This document shows, piece by piece, positions 12,408-25,854 of a DNA stretch of 64,000 nucleotides. Below the pieces are notes generated by a model, which worked only from the letters and a program-made list of their open reading frames with translations, was not told the DNA's origin and searched no databases. A program made the position numbers and the translations under genes. Numbering within the stretch: position 1 is the first letter of the stretch; every line of letters begins with the position of its first letter. Source of the stretch: Betaproteobacteria bacterium Ga0077532 (GTDB lineage Bacteria; Pseudomonadota; Gammaproteobacteria; Burkholderiales; Ga0077523); the NCBI GenBank assembly GCA_001464895.1, contig LNEE01000062.1, positions 190,333-254,332 on the forward strand, given 5' to 3'.

Positions 12408-14333
12408 ATGTCGTATCAGGACCGTTTCGACGTAATTGTTGTTGGGGGTGGCCATGCCGGCACCGAAGCAGCGCTCGCGGCTGCTCGCATGGGTCGCCGC
12501 ACCTTGCTGCTGACGCACAGCATCGAAACCCTTGGGCAGATGTCATGCAATCCGTCCATTGGCGGCATCGGGAAAGGGCACCTCGTCCGCGAGATCGACG
12601 CGCTCGGTGGGGCCATGGCCATTGCCACGGACGAAGCAGGCATCCAGTTCCGGATCCTGAACGGAAGCAAGGGCCCTGCAGTCAGGGCAACCCGCGCGCA
12701 GGCCGATCGCGTTCTCTACCGGGCGGCGATTCGGTCCCGGCTGGAGGGTCAGCCGAATCTCTCGATATTCCAGCAAGCCGTCGACGACGTGATCCTGCAG
12801 GGGGATCGAGTGGCCGGAATAAGGACACAGCTCGGGATCACTTTCGCCGCGGACAGTGTCGTCCTCACTGCCGGGACCTTCCTGGCGGGAGTGATTCACG
12901 TTGGACTCGCGAACTACGCGGCCGGCAGGGCAGGGGATCCCCCCTCGGCCACATTGGCACATCGTCTGAGAGAGCTGAACCTGCCGGTCGGGCGCCTGAA
13001 GACCGGCACCCCTCCCCGACTAGACGGCCGGTCTATCGATTTCTCGGTCATGACTGTCCAGCCTGGCGATGATCCAGCGCCCGTGTTCTCCTTCGTTGGC
13101 TCACGCGGGATGCATCCAGAACAGCGACCATGCTGGATCACGCACACGAATGAAGGTACCCACGAGATCATTCGCGGTGGTCTTGACCGGTCGCCCATGT
13201 TCACCGGAATCATCGAGGGTGTCGGGCCGCGTTACTGCCCGTCCATCGAAGACAAGGTCACGCGGTTTGCAGACCGAACGGCGCACCAGGTTTTCCTCGA
13301 ACCGGAAGGCCTGACCACCCATGAGTACTATCCGAACGGCGTCTCTACAAGCCTGCCGTACGACGTGCAGATCAAGCTGATCCACTCAATTCGCGGGTTG
13401 GAGCAAGCTCACCTCACCAGGCCAGGCTACGCGATCGAGTACGACTATTTCGATCCGCGCGCCCTGCGGGCCAGCTTGGAAAGCAAGGCGATCGAGGGTT
13501 TGTTCTTTGCAGGCCAGATCAACGGGACCACGGGCTATGAAGAAGCCGCCGCCCAGGGCCTGCTCGCGGGCCTCAATGCCGCCTTAAAGAGTGCCGGAGA
13601 AGCCGCGTGGTATCCCACGCGTGCACAGGCCTACCTCGGGGTGCTCGTCGACGACCTCGTCACCCGTGGTGTCACCGAACCTTACCGAATGTTCACAAGC
13701 CGGGCCGAGCATCGGCTGAGCTTGCGCGAAGACAATGCTGACCTGCGGCTCACTGCAGTAGGCCATCGATTAGGACTCGTCGACGACGTCCGCTGGCAGC
13801 GATTTCAGGAAAAGCAGGAAGCCATCGAGCTGGAGCGACAGCGTTTGCGGCATTTCTGTTGCAATCCCAAGCTGATCGATACCGCCGGTCTGCACCAGCT
13901 GCTGGGCCAGCCGCTCGAACGAGAAGCGACGGCGGAAGAGCTGCTGCGACGCCCTGGGATTTCGTATCCCGAACTGATGGCCGTGGTGGCACCGGGAACG
14001 GCGGTCCGTGATCCTGCTGTGGCGGAACAGGTCGAGATCCAGATCAAGTATCAGGGGTACATCGATCGCCAGCACCAGGAAGTCGCTCGCAGGGAAACCG
14101 ATGTCGATCTCCCATTGCCGGAGACGGTGGACTATCGAGACGTGCGTGGCCTTTCGAACGAGGTTCAGCAGAAGCTGAACAAGCACCGACCAGAGACGTT
14201 GGGTCAGGCAAGCCGGATATCAGGCGTCACGCCGGCGGCACTTTCGCTCCTGCGCGTCCATCTCCGGCGGGCTCGGAAAATGGACCCATCGGGGGCCACC
14301 CAATCCGACGCACCTTCAGCACTCTCGCAGTGA
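12408..14333 (+). CDS. mnmG: tRNA uridine-5-carboxymethylaminomethyl modification enzyme MnmG
   Basis: 641-residue FAD-dependent partner of MnmE (formerly GidA). The dinucleotide-binding motif is [21 protein letters not shown] at the N terminus. Further family blocks are [37 protein letters not shown] and [17 protein letters not shown]. The C-terminal MnmE-interacting helical domain includes [14 protein letters not shown] 12408 is chosen over an in-frame ATG at 12348 because it gives the conserved [14 protein letters not shown] start and has GAGGGA 8 bases upstream. The upstream in-frame stretch overlaps parS. Confidence 0.97.
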   Translation: MSYQDRFDVIVVGGGHAGTEAALAAARMGRRTLLLTHSIETLGQMSCNPSIGGIGKGHLVREIDALGGAMAIATDEAGIQFRILNGSKGPAVRATRAQADRVLYRAAIRSRLEGQPNLSIFQQAVDDVILQGDRVAGIRTQLGITFAADSVVLTAGTFLAGVIHVGLANYAAGRAGDPPSATLAHRLRELNLPVGRLKTGTPPRLDGRSIDFSVMTVQPGDDPAPVFSFVGSRGMHPEQRPCWITHTNEGTHEIIRGGLDRSPMFTGIIEGVGPRYCPSIEDKVTRFADRTAHQVFLEPEGLTTHEYYPNGVSTSLPYDVQIKLIHSIRGLEQAHLTRPGYAIEYDYFDPRALRASLESKAIEGLFFAGQINGTTGYEEAAAQGLLAGLNAALKSAGEAAWYPTRAQAYLGVLVDDLVTRGVTEPYRMFTSRAEHRLSLREDNADLRLTAVGHRLGLVDDVRWQRFQEKQEAIELERQRLRHFCCNPKLIDTAGLHQLLGQPLEREATAEELLRRPGISYPELMAVVAPGTAVRDPAVAEQVEIQIKYQGYIDRQHQEVARRETDVDLPLPETVDYRDVRGLSNEVQQKLNKHRPETLGQASRISGVTPAALSLLRVHLRRARKMDPSGATQSDAPSALSQ

Positions 14334-14971
14334 CCCCGACGGAACACGATCGGCTTCTATCCGGAGCAAACACTCTGGGTGTGCTGCTTACGGACGAAGC
14401 GATTCTCAAGCTCGTAGCGCTGCTGGATCTGCTGGCAAAGTGGAACTCGGTGTACAACCTGACGGCTCTTCGGACGCGTGACGAATGGATCGCGCTGCAC
14501 CTCTTCGACTCGCTGTCCCTGGCGCCGCACGTTCAGGGAGAGCGGGTCGTGGATGTCGGATGCGGTCCGGGATTTCCGGGCTTGCCGGTTGCCATTGCAA
14601 AGCCACACCAGCACTGGACTCTCGTCGATAGCAACCAGAAGAAGACCGCGTTTGCCGCCCAGGCGGTTGCCGAACTGGCGCTTCAGAACGTAGACGTGCG
14701 GCAATCGAGGATCGAAAGCTTTCGACCCACAGAGAACTTCGATGCAGTCGTCTCGCGTGCTTACTCAAGTCTTGGTGACTTCGTCCGAACGGCGGGCCAT
14801 CTGGTCAAGCCGCGCGGCAACTTGATCGCCATGAAGGGAAGGCTGCCGAAGGACGAACTCGACGCACTCCCCAAGGATTTCCTATGCGATCGCGTCATTC
14901 CAATACGGGTACCTGACGTCGACGCCGAGCGTCACCTCATTTTCATGCACCACGTTCGCAACCAGGGGTAG
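14330..14971 (+). CDS. rsmG: 16S rRNA (guanine-527-N7)-methyltransferase RsmG
   Basis: 213-residue S-adenosylmethionine-dependent methyltransferase (formerly GidB) that modifies G527 of 16S rRNA. The SAM-binding motif is [18 protein letters not shown], preceded by the typical [12 protein letters not shown]...HLFDSL block, and followed by [11 protein letters not shown]. It starts at GTG 14330, overlapping the mnmG stop by 4 bases, the classic gidA-gidB arrangement. Loss of function in relatives gives low-level streptomycin resistance. Confidence 0.95.
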   Translation: MTPTEHDRLLSGANTLGVLLTDEAILKLVALLDLLAKWNSVYNLTALRTRDEWIALHLFDSLSLAPHVQGERVVDVGCGPGFPGLPVAIAKPHQHWTLVDSNQKKTAFAAQAVAELALQNVDVRQSRIESFRPTENFDAVVSRAYSSLGDFVRTAGHLVKPRGNLIAMKGRLPKDELDALPKDFLCDRVIPIRVPDVDAERHLIFMHHVRNQG

Positions 14972-14978
14972 AACCACG

Positions 14979-15752
14979 ATGGGCCGCGTGCTGGCGATCA
15001 CCAACCAGAAAGGTGGAGTCGGGAAGACCACCACCAGCGTCAACCTTGGCGCAAGCCTTGCCACGGCAGGGAAGCGAGTTCTGCTTCTCGACCTTGATCC
15101 CCAGGGAAACGCGACGATGGGGAGCGGAATCGACAAGCGCTCGCTCACCGCGACCATCTATCAGGTCCTGCTGGGGACGAGGTCGGCTTCCGCGGTCCGC
15201 GTGAAGTCTCCAAAAGGTGCCTACGACGTCCTGCCTGCAAATAGGGAATTGGCGGGTGCCGAGGTGGAAATGGTCGAGCTTTCCCATCGCGAAGCACGCT
15301 TGAAGACAGCTCTTGCAGAGATCCGCGACGAGTACGACTTCATCCTGATCGACTGCCCACCAGCACTTAACCTCTTGACTGTAAACGCTCTTTGCGCTTC
15401 CGATGCCGTAATGATCCCCATGCAATGCGAATACTACGCACTTGAAGGGTTGTCGGATCTCGTCAATACGATCAAGAAGGTCCGCGCCAATCTCAACCCG
15501 CATCTGGAGATCGACGGACTTCTACGCACGATGTTCGACCCTCGGAACACGCTGGGCCAGCAAGTCTCGGATCAGCTGCAGCAGCATTTCGGTGACAAGG
15601 TCTATCGCACGGTGATTCCCCGGAATATCCGGCTTGCCGAGGCACCCAGCCATGGCATCCCCGTCCTGGCATACGACCGGCAGTCCAAGGGCGCACTTGC
15701 GTACCTGGCCCTCGCGGGGGAGGTCGTGTCCCGTCAATCGAAAGTGGAGTGA
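14979..15752 (+). CDS. parA: Chromosome partitioning ATPase ParA (Soj)
   Basis: 257-residue Walker-type ATPase that binds DNA non-specifically and moves ParB-parS complexes. The deviant Walker A ITNQKGGVGKTTTSVNLG is at the N terminus, with DLDPQGNATMG and the Walker B region FILIDCPPALNLLTVNAL. The length and absence of an N-terminal helix-turn-helix are those of small chromosomal ParA. It begins 7 bases after rsmG and overlaps the leader of parB. Confidence 0.96.
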   Translation: MGRVLAITNQKGGVGKTTTSVNLGASLATAGKRVLLLDLDPQGNATMGSGIDKRSLTATIYQVLLGTRSASAVRVKSPKGAYDVLPANRELAGAEVEMVELSHREARLKTALAEIRDEYDFILIDCPPALNLLTVNALCASDAVMIPMQCEYYALEGLSDLVNTIKKVRANLNPHLEIDGLLRTMFDPRNTLGQQVSDQLQQHFGDKVYRTVIPRNIRLAEAPSHGIPVLAYDRQSKGALAYLALAGEVVSRQSKVE

Positions 15753-15757
15753 GTCCC

Positions 15758-16612
15758 ATGGCAAAACCACGCGGTCTTGGTCGCGGTCTCGATGCGCTCC
15801 TTGGCGGAGACAATCCCTCAGGCTCCCCGGAAAGACTGGCAGATCTGCCGGTGTCTGCACTACAACCGGGCAAGTACCAGCCGAGAAGTCAGATCGATGC
15901 AGCGGCCATCGAAGAACTTGCCGACTCAATTCGCTCCCAGGGGCTCATTCAACCGATCATTGCCCGCCCTGTGGGTGAAGACCGGTACGAAATCATTGCC
16001 GGAGAGCGGCGCTGGCGAGCTGCGGCCCTAGCTGGCCTCCGAGAGGTCCCCGTGCTGATCCGGCACGTCCGTGACGACGCCGCACTGGCCATGGCCCTCA
16101 TCGAGAACATCCAGCGCGAGGATCTCAACGCGATCGAAGAGGCGGGTGGCATCCAGCGGCTCATCGACGAATTCGGCATGACGCACCAGTCCGCCGCCGA
16201 AGCGGTCGGGCGGTCCAGGAGCGCGGTGACCAATCTGCTGCGACTCCTGCAGCTTCCAGCGGCGCTGCGCCAGATGTTGACCGACAGCCGCCTGGAAATG
16301 GGGCACGCCCGTGCTCTGCTCGGGTTGCCCACGCACCAACAGCTCGAACTGGCCGACCAGATCTCCGCGAAGGGGCTGTCCGTACGAGAGGCGGAAACGC
16401 TGGCCGCTCGCGCCGCGGCAGGCCATTCCCAGGGCGCAAAGCAATCCAAGGCGGCACCTGACCGGGATATCGCAGGCCTGGAGGAGGAGCTGTCCGATCT
16501 GCTCGGCACGGCCGTGAAGATCAGCTCCAAGCGAAACGGCCGCGGCAAGTTGATGATCGAGTACGGTTCCCTGGATCAACTGGATGGGCTGCTCGCGAGG
16601 CTCCGACGATGA
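15758..16612 (+). CDS. parB: Chromosome partitioning protein ParB (Spo0J)
   Basis: 284-residue parS-binding CTP-dependent clamp. The N terminus MAKPRGLGRGLDALLGG is the ParA-stimulating peptide with its arginine. The CTPase/ParB box has GERRWRAAALAGL and IENIQREDLNAIEEA. A central helix-turn-helix (about 150-190, MTHQSAAEAVGRSRSAVTNL) contacts parS, and the C-terminal dimerisation part ends GSLDQLDGLLARLRR. ATG 15758 with GGAG upstream is preferred over GTG 15749, which overlaps the parA stop. Confidence 0.96.
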   Translation: MAKPRGLGRGLDALLGGDNPSGSPERLADLPVSALQPGKYQPRSQIDAAAIEELADSIRSQGLIQPIIARPVGEDRYEIIAGERRWRAAALAGLREVPVLIRHVRDDAALAMALIENIQREDLNAIEEAGGIQRLIDEFGMTHQSAAEAVGRSRSAVTNLLRLLQLPAALRQMLTDSRLEMGHARALLGLPTHQQLELADQISAKGLSVREAETLAARAAAGHSQGAKQSKAAPDRDIAGLEEELSDLLGTAVKISSKRNGRGKLMIEYGSLDQLDGLLARLRR

Positions 16613-16640
16613 CGTTCCTTTTGTGCGTCGCGTCAAAGCT

Positions 16641-16670
16641 TTGACAGCCCGGAGAAAACTCCACTAAACT
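16641..16670 (+). promoter_or_regulatory. Sigma-70 type promoter of the atp operon
   Basis: Perfect -35 TTGACA (16641-16646), 18-base spacer and TAAACT -10 (16665-16670), located between the parB stop and atpI. The predicted start point is about 20 bases before the atpI GTG. No terminator is visible between parB and this promoter, so some read-through from parAB is possible. Confidence 0.7.
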
Positions 16671-16698
16671 CTCGGCCTTTCGTGCGGCTGCAACCGCT

Positions 16699-17055
16699 GT
16701 GAGCCAAACAATCTTCCGGGTTTTGGTACTGCAACTCGGGATTGCCGTAGTGGGCTCCCTCGGGTTTTACGCGTTCTCCGACACGAAGGCGGCTCTCTCA
16801 GCGCTGATCGGAGGCTTGCTCTGCTTGATTGCGGGTCTGCCTTATTCGCTGAGAGTCGCTTCTGCACGCACTGCATCACCGATGCAGGTCTTGTGGATTC
16901 ACGGGTTGGGCGAGCTTTCGAGGGTCGGCATTACCATCGGCGTAATGGTGGTAATTTTCAACCGGTTCCAGAATGAGATCGCCGCCTTGCCCATGTTGAG
17001 TACTTACATCGCGGCGACTCTGTCGTATTGGGTCGCCCTTATATTGTCCGACTGA
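16699..17055 (+). CDS. atpI: ATP synthase protein I
   Basis: 118-residue membrane protein of the AtpI family, an assembly aid for the c-ring encoded first in many atp operons. Four hydrophobic stretches are visible (VLQLGIAVVGSLGFYAF, ALIGGLLCLIAGLPY, VGITIGVMVVIF, TYIAATLSYWVALIL). The start is GTG 16699; no good ribosome site precedes it. It is directly followed by atpB. Confidence 0.88.
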   Translation: MSQTIFRVLVLQLGIAVVGSLGFYAFSDTKAALSALIGGLLCLIAGLPYSLRVASARTASPMQVLWIHGLGELSRVGITIGVMVVIFNRFQNEIAALPMLSTYIAATLSYWVALILSD

Positions 17056-18157
<1,102 letters not shown>

Positions 18158-18229
18158 TCCAGACCTCCCCGAAACGCGGCTCGGGCGCCCCAGCCCAATG
18201 CCGCCGGTGTGTCTCGAGAGGAACAAGCC

Positions 18230-18700
18230 GTGAATCTGAACGCAACGCTGATCGCCCAGACCATCGTCTTCTTCGTGCTGGCGTGGTTCACGATGAAGCT
18301 CGTATGGCCGCCCATCATGAAGGCGCTCGATGAGCGCGCCAGCAAGATCGCAGATGGTCTTGCTGCCGCTGAAAAGGGCAAGCAGAACCTTGCCTCCGCC
18401 GAATCCCGTGCGGGAGACATCGATCGCGAGGCCAGGGCCCGTGCACAGGAAGTGATCGCCGCCGCGGAGAAGCGCGCCGCGGCCATCGTCGAGGAGGCCA
18501 AGCTGGCCGCCAAGACCGAGGGCGATCGCATCATCGCTGGTGCCCGTTCCGAAGTGCAGCAGGAAGCAACGCAACTGCGCGACGCTCTTCGCCATCAAGT
18601 CGCTGCCCTCGCGGTGGCAGGCGCAGAGAAGATCCTGCGCCGCGAAGTCGACACAAAAGTGCACGAGTCGATGCTGTCCGAACTCGCGCGGGAGCTCTGA
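18230..18700 (+). CDS. atpF: ATP synthase Fo subunit b
   Basis: 156-residue peripheral stalk subunit. One N-terminal membrane helix (ATLIAQTIVFFVLAWFTMKLVW) is followed by a long charged, alanine-rich coiled coil ending in the delta-binding C terminus. GTG 18230 is chosen because it gives the standard 156 residues and has GAGAGGAA 6 bases upstream; an in-frame GTG at 18209 would add seven unconserved residues. Confidence 0.95.
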   Translation: MNLNATLIAQTIVFFVLAWFTMKLVWPPIMKALDERASKIADGLAAAEKGKQNLASAESRAGDIDREARARAQEVIAAAEKRAAAIVEEAKLAAKTEGDRIIAGARSEVQQEATQLRDALRHQVAALAVAGAEKILRREVDTKVHESMLSELAREL

Positions 18701-18707
18701 GACTTCC

Positions 18708-19241
18708 ATGGCCGAGCTTTCCACCATCGCACGTCCGTATGCGGAAGCCGCGTTTTCTGCGGCCGCTGATGCCGGAACGCTGAACGCGTGGGCCGACACG
18801 CTCGACTCGCTGGCCATGTTCGCCGGCTCGGACGACATGAACAATGTCGTTTCCGATCCGCGCGTCTCATCCAGTCAGCAGGTCGATCTCTTTGCCTCGC
18901 TCGTTCCGGCGATCGACCCGGCCATGCGCAACTTCCTGGTCGCGCTCGCGGAGCACAACCGGTTCCCGGCGCTTCCCGAGATCGCCCGGCAGTTCCGTGA
19001 TCTCAAGGCTGCACGAGAAGGTTCGGCGGAAGCGCACGTCACTGCAGCGTTTCCGCTGGACGACACCGCACTCGCGCGACTCGTGGCCTCGCTGGAAAAA
19101 CGCTTCGGCAAGAAGATCCTGCCGCAGGTCTCCGTGGACAACGCGCTCATCGGCGGCGTGACCGTCCGGGTCGGCGACGAGGTGATCGACGCGTCCGTCA
19201 AGGGACGTCTCGCCGCCATGGATGCCGCACTACGCAATTGA
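18708..19241 (+). CDS. atpH: ATP synthase F1 subunit delta
   Basis: 177-residue stator subunit linking subunit b to the top of the alpha3beta3 head. The N-terminal helical domain begins [19 protein letters not shown], and the C-terminal block [20 protein letters not shown] is the family signature. ATG 18708 follows the atpF stop by 7 bases. A longer in-frame reading frame upstream is only an atpF shadow. Confidence 0.96.
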   Translation: MAELSTIARPYAEAAFSAAADAGTLNAWADTLDSLAMFAGSDDMNNVVSDPRVSSSQQVDLFASLVPAIDPAMRNFLVALAEHNRFPALPEIARQFRDLKAAREGSAEAHVTAAFPLDDTALARLVASLEKRFGKKILPQVSVDNALIGGVTVRVGDEVIDASVKGRLAAMDAALRN

Positions 19242-19257
19242 ACATTCGAGGACAGTC

Positions 19258-20799
<1,542 letters not shown>

Positions 20800-20834
20800 G
20801 CCCCGCCACGACCTACGTTTGAAGGAGCACAGTC

Positions 20835-21719
20835 ATGGCGGTCGGCAAGGAAATTCGAGGCAAGATCAAGAGCTTCGAAAACACGAAGAAGATCACCAAG
20901 GCCATGGAAATGGTCTCGGCGTCGAAGATGCGGAAGGCGCAGGAACGCATGCGCGCTGCGCGGCCGTACGCGGACAAGATCCGGAACATCACGGCCAACC
21001 TGTCCCAGGCCAACCCGGAGTACCACAGCCCGTACATGCGGAAGGACGGTACTTCCAAGGTGACCGGCTTCATCGTCGTGACCACCGACAAGGGTCTCTG
21101 CGGCGGCTTGAACACCAACATGCTGCGGTCCGTGTCCAACAAGATGAAGGACATGCAGGCAGCTGGTCAGACAGCCCACGCGGTCGCCATCGGGAACAAG
21201 GGCTTCGGTTTCCTGAACCGCCTCGGCGCCAAGGTGATCAGCCACGCGGTGCAACTGGGTGACGCGCCGCAGCTCGACAAGCTGATCGGGCCCGTCAAGG
21301 TGATGTTGGATGCATTCGTGGAAGGCAAGGTCGACTCGGTCTACCTCTGCTACACCCGGTTCATCAACACGATGCGCCAGGAGCCGGTCATGGAGCAGTT
21401 GCTGCCCCTGTCGGCGGACCGTCTGCAGCAGAGCGCGGCAGAGAAGGCGCAATACGGCTGGGACTACATCTACGAACCCGATGCCGCCATCGTCATCGAT
21501 GAACTGCTGCGCCGGTACATCGAGGCGCTGGTGTACCAGGCCGTCGCCGAAAACATGGCCTCGGAGCAGTCTGCCCGCATGGTGGCGATGAAAGCAGCCA
21601 CAGACAACGCCGGCACCCTGATCGCCGACCTCAAGCTGGTCTACAACAAGACCCGTCAGGCAGCGATCACCAAGGAACTGTCCGAGATCGTGGGCGGAGC
21701 GGCCGCCATCGGCGGCTGA
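20835..21719 (+). CDS. atpG: ATP synthase F1 subunit gamma
   Basis: 294-residue central rotor shaft. The N-terminal helix has the typical [31 protein letters not shown], quoted here in part: [18 protein letters not shown]. The C terminus carries the signature [11 protein letters not shown]...[17 protein letters not shown] strong ribosome site (GAAGGAG) lies 8-9 bases before ATG 20835. It stands between atpA and atpD as in nearly all bacteria. Confidence 0.97.
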   Translation: MAVGKEIRGKIKSFENTKKITKAMEMVSASKMRKAQERMRAARPYADKIRNITANLSQANPEYHSPYMRKDGTSKVTGFIVVTTDKGLCGGLNTNMLRSVSNKMKDMQAAGQTAHAVAIGNKGFGFLNRLGAKVISHAVQLGDAPQLDKLIGPVKVMLDAFVEGKVDSVYLCYTRFINTMRQEPVMEQLLPLSADRLQQSAAEKAQYGWDYIYEPDAAIVIDELLRRYIEALVYQAVAENMASEQSARMVAMKAATDNAGTLIADLKLVYNKTRQAAITKELSEIVGGAAAIGG

Positions 21720-21744
21720 CGCAGCCGCACGCAACGAATTCTGA

Positions 21745-23160
<1,416 letters not shown>

Positions 23161-23200
23161 GGCGCCGCATCCACCTTCACGATCTCGAGGACACCTTCCC

Positions 23201-23617
23201 ATGGCAACCATCCAAGTCGACGTCGTCAGCGCCGAGGAGAGCATCTTCTCCGGCCAGGCCACGTTCGTTGCGCTGCCGGGTGAGAACGGCGAGCTGGGCA
23301 TCATGCCCCGCCACACGCCGCTGATCACCCGTATCAAGCCCGGTGCGGTCCGAATCCAGCGCGCAGACAACGGCGAAGAGGAATTCGTGTTCGTGGCCGG
23401 TGGCCTGCTCGAAGTGCAGCCGAACAGCGTCACGGTCCTCGCCGACACGGCCATCCGCGGTCGCGACCTCGACGAAGCGAAGGCGCTCGAAGCGAAGAAG
23501 CTCGCCGAGGAAGCTTTGCGCAACGCCAAGGACAAGGTCGAAGTTGCCACGGTCGAGGCCGAACTCGCGGTGCTCGCCGCGGAACTGGCCGCCGTCCGCA
23601 AGCTGCGTCGCCGCTGA
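23201..23617 (+). CDS. atpC: ATP synthase F1 subunit epsilon
   Basis: 138-residue rotor subunit and inhibitor of ATP hydrolysis. The N-terminal beta sandwich starts [17 protein letters not shown] and has [17 protein letters not shown]; the C-terminal two-helix hairpin is rich in Ala, Glu and Lys. It is the last gene of the operon and is followed by an intrinsic terminator 24 bases downstream. Confidence 0.96.
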   Translation: MATIQVDVVSAEESIFSGQATFVALPGENGELGIMPRHTPLITRIKPGAVRIQRADNGEEEFVFVAGGLLEVQPNSVTVLADTAIRGRDLDEAKALEAKKLAEEALRNAKDKVEVATVEAELAVLAAELAAVRKLRRR

Positions 23618-23640
23618 CCTGTCGTACATACGAGTGCGTG

Positions 23641-23670
23641 AAGCGGCCTCTTCGGAGGCCGCTTTCTTTT
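23641..23670 (+). terminator. Intrinsic terminator of the atp operon
   Basis: A perfect 10-base stem (AAGCGGCCTC / GAGGCCGCTT) closed by a TTCG loop, which makes a very stable C(UUCG)G tetraloop, followed by TTCTTTT. It lies 24 bases after the atpC stop. Confidence 0.9.
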
Positions 23671-23769
23671 CGTGACGCTGATCCCGATCCCCGTAGATTC
23701 ATGCGGGGTTTGACACCCTTGGATGTGCCGCCTACCCTCCCGACCGTTCCCGACCCCGAGAAGAATCCC

Positions 23770-24918
23770 ATGTCGTCCATCGCCCGTGCGCTTCTCGTCG
23801 TCCTTCTCGCGACGGCCTCCGTGGCTTCCGCCAAGGACACCGTCCGCATCGCCTTCATCGGGCCGCTCACCGGCGGGGTCTCCGCCAACGGGCTGGGTGG
23901 GCGAAACTCTGCGCAACTCGCGGTGAAGCTTCGCAATGCGGACCCCAAGGCAAAGTATTCATACGAGCTGATGGCCCTCGACGACGAGTGCAAACCCAAC
24001 GTCGGTGTGCAGGTGGCCACCAAAGCAGCGGCAGACAAGAACGTCATCGCAGCCGTCGCGCACTATTGCTCCACCGTCGCGATGGGTACCGTCGATGTCT
24101 ATCACCGCTTCGGACTGCCCGTCGTGATCTGGGGCGCGGTGCTGCCCGACATCACCTACGCCAACGACTTCAAGGAGATCCATCGCGTCAACGGCACGAT
24201 GATCAACCAGAACGAGACGGCAGCGAAGTTCATGGTCGCGCAGAAGTACAAGCGCTGGGCCATCATTCACGACACCACCGACTACGGCAAAGGCCACAAC
24301 CGGTACTTCGCCGAATACCTTCAGAAGAACGGTGGTCAGATTCTCGGCACCTTCGGTGTCACCGCCGACCAGCAGGACTTCTCGGCCGAACTCACGCGCA
24401 TCAAGGAACTGAAGCCCGAGGTCATCTACTTCGGCGGCATCACGCCCCTGGGTGTCCGCATCCGTAGCCAGATGGACAAGTTCGGAGTGAAGGCCGTGTT
24501 CCAGGGGACGTCCGGCATCATTTCCGACGCGTTCGTCGAGGGTCTCGGCCCGCTTGCCGAAGGCGTCGTGGCCTTCCGCGAAGGCGCGCCTGCGGAAAAG
24601 CTGCCCGGCGGAAAGTACTTCAACGAGCAGTACGCGAAGGCCGCCTACTCCGATCCGCCCGAAGCCTACGGGCCCTTCGCCTTCGCGGCGGCCAACCTCG
24701 TGATGGATGCCGTCGAGAAAGTCGGTCCCGATCGCAAGAAGGTCCGCAACGAGTTGAACCGCACCCACGACTACGATTCCGTCGTCGGCAAGATCAGCTT
24801 CGACGACCATCGCCAGAACGCCGTGCCCCTCATCACGAAGTTCGTCGTGCAGGGTGGCAAGTGGCTGGTCTGGGAAGACAGCGAGTACGCCGCCGGCAAA
24901 CGACCGCTCGTACGCTGA
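23770..24918 (+). CDS. Branched-chain amino acid type ABC transporter, periplasmic binding protein
   Basis: 382-residue LivJ/LivK-family (type I periplasmic binding) protein. A signal peptide is clear (MSSIARALLVVLLATASVASA, cleaved near 21). The mature protein opens KDTVRIAFIGPLTGG, the family start, and continues with YELMALDDECKPNVGVQVA. It is the first of five genes for a complete Liv-type importer. ATG 23770 is chosen at the signal peptide; an in-frame ATG 44 codons earlier overlaps the terminator. The ligand is probably an amino acid or small amide but cannot be told from sequence. Confidence 0.9.
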   Translation: MSSIARALLVVLLATASVASAKDTVRIAFIGPLTGGVSANGLGGRNSAQLAVKLRNADPKAKYSYELMALDDECKPNVGVQVATKAAADKNVIAAVAHYCSTVAMGTVDVYHRFGLPVVIWGAVLPDITYANDFKEIHRVNGTMINQNETAAKFMVAQKYKRWAIIHDTTDYGKGHNRYFAEYLQKNGGQILGTFGVTADQQDFSAELTRIKELKPEVIYFGGITPLGVRIRSQMDKFGVKAVFQGTSGIISDAFVEGLGPLAEGVVAFREGAPAEKLPGGKYFNEQYAKAAYSDPPEAYGPFAFAAANLVMDAVEKVGPDRKKVRNELNRTHDYDSVVGKISFDDHRQNAVPLITKFVVQGGKWLVWEDSEYAAGKRPLVR

Positions 24919-24936
24919 CCTCGGAACGCCAGCGTG

Positions 24937-25854
24937 ATGGATCCCGCGCTCTTCGCGCAGCACCTCTTGAACGGCGTGATGCTGGGTGTGATCTACGCCC
25001 TCGTCGCCGTCGGCTTCACGCTGTTCTTCGGCGTGCTCGACGTGATCAAGTTCTCCCACGGCGACGTCGTCATGCTCGGCGCGTTCACCGCCCTCGCCAC
25101 GTCCATCGCCGCCTCGGCCGCGGGGCTCTCCTCTCCGGTCATCCTCGCGGCCATGCTGCTCGCTGCCATCGTCGGCATGGCACTCGTCGGCATGCTGATG
25201 GCGCGGTACCTCGTGCTGCCCCTGCGCAACGCCCCGACGCTGAACGTCCTGCTCGTCACCCTCATGGCGGGCACCGTCATCCGCGAGGGCGTCCGCCTCT
25301 TCTATCCGCAGGGGTCCAATCCCAAGCCCTTTCCGCGCCTCCTGCCGACCGGCGCCTTCGAGTTCGGCGCCTTCACGCTTCGCCACGACAGCATCGTCCT
25401 GCTCGTGCTCGGAGTCGGCGCCATCGTCTTCGTGCATCTGCTCATCGTCCGCACCCGGCTGGGTCTCGCCATCCGGGCCGTCGCGCAGGACCCCGAAACC
25501 GCGTCCGCCATGGGCATCCCCTTCCGCGGGACGGTCCTCGCGACCTTTGCCATCGGTTCGGCACTCGCGGCGCTCGCGGGCGTGGTGAACGGCCTCTACT
25601 ACAGTGAAGTGAGCTTCAACATGGGCCTGCTGCTCGGCGCGATCGGCTTCTCGGCCGCCGTGATCGGCGGGCTCGGCAATGTCTACGGCGCGATCCTCGG
25701 CGGATTCGTCTTCGCAGCACTCCAGACCATCGGGGCCGTGGCGTTGCCCTTCGCGAGCGCCTACAAGGACGTCTTCGCGTTCGGTGTCGTGATCCTGCTC
25801 ATGGCGTGGAAGCCGGGCGGCCTCCTCGCCGAACGATCGGCGGAGCGCGTCTGA
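24937..25854 (+). CDS. livH: Branched-chain amino acid type ABC transporter permease LivH
   Basis: About 305-residue inner-membrane permease. Family blocks are GVIYALVAVGFTLFFGVLDVIKFSHGDVVMLGA and GLGNVYGAILGGFVFAALQ, the first quoted here only as an identifier: FFGVLDVIKFSHGDVVMLGA. At least seven hydrophobic segments are visible. ATG 24937 overlaps GTG 24934, and either could start. The stop overlaps the livM start (ATGA pattern). Confidence 0.9.
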   Translation: MDPALFAQHLLNGVMLGVIYALVAVGFTLFFGVLDVIKFSHGDVVMLGAFTALATSIAASAAGLSSPVILAAMLLAAIVGMALVGMLMARYLVLPLRNAPTLNVLLVTLMAGTVIREGVRLFYPQGSNPKPFPRLLPTGAFEFGAFTLRHDSIVLLVLGVGAIVFVHLLIVRTRLGLAIRAVAQDPETASAMGIPFRGTVLATFAIGSALAALAGVVNGLYYSEVSFNMGLLLGAIGFSAAVIGGLGNVYGAILGGFVFAALQTIGAVALPFASAYKDVFAFGVVILLMAWKPGGLLAERSAERV

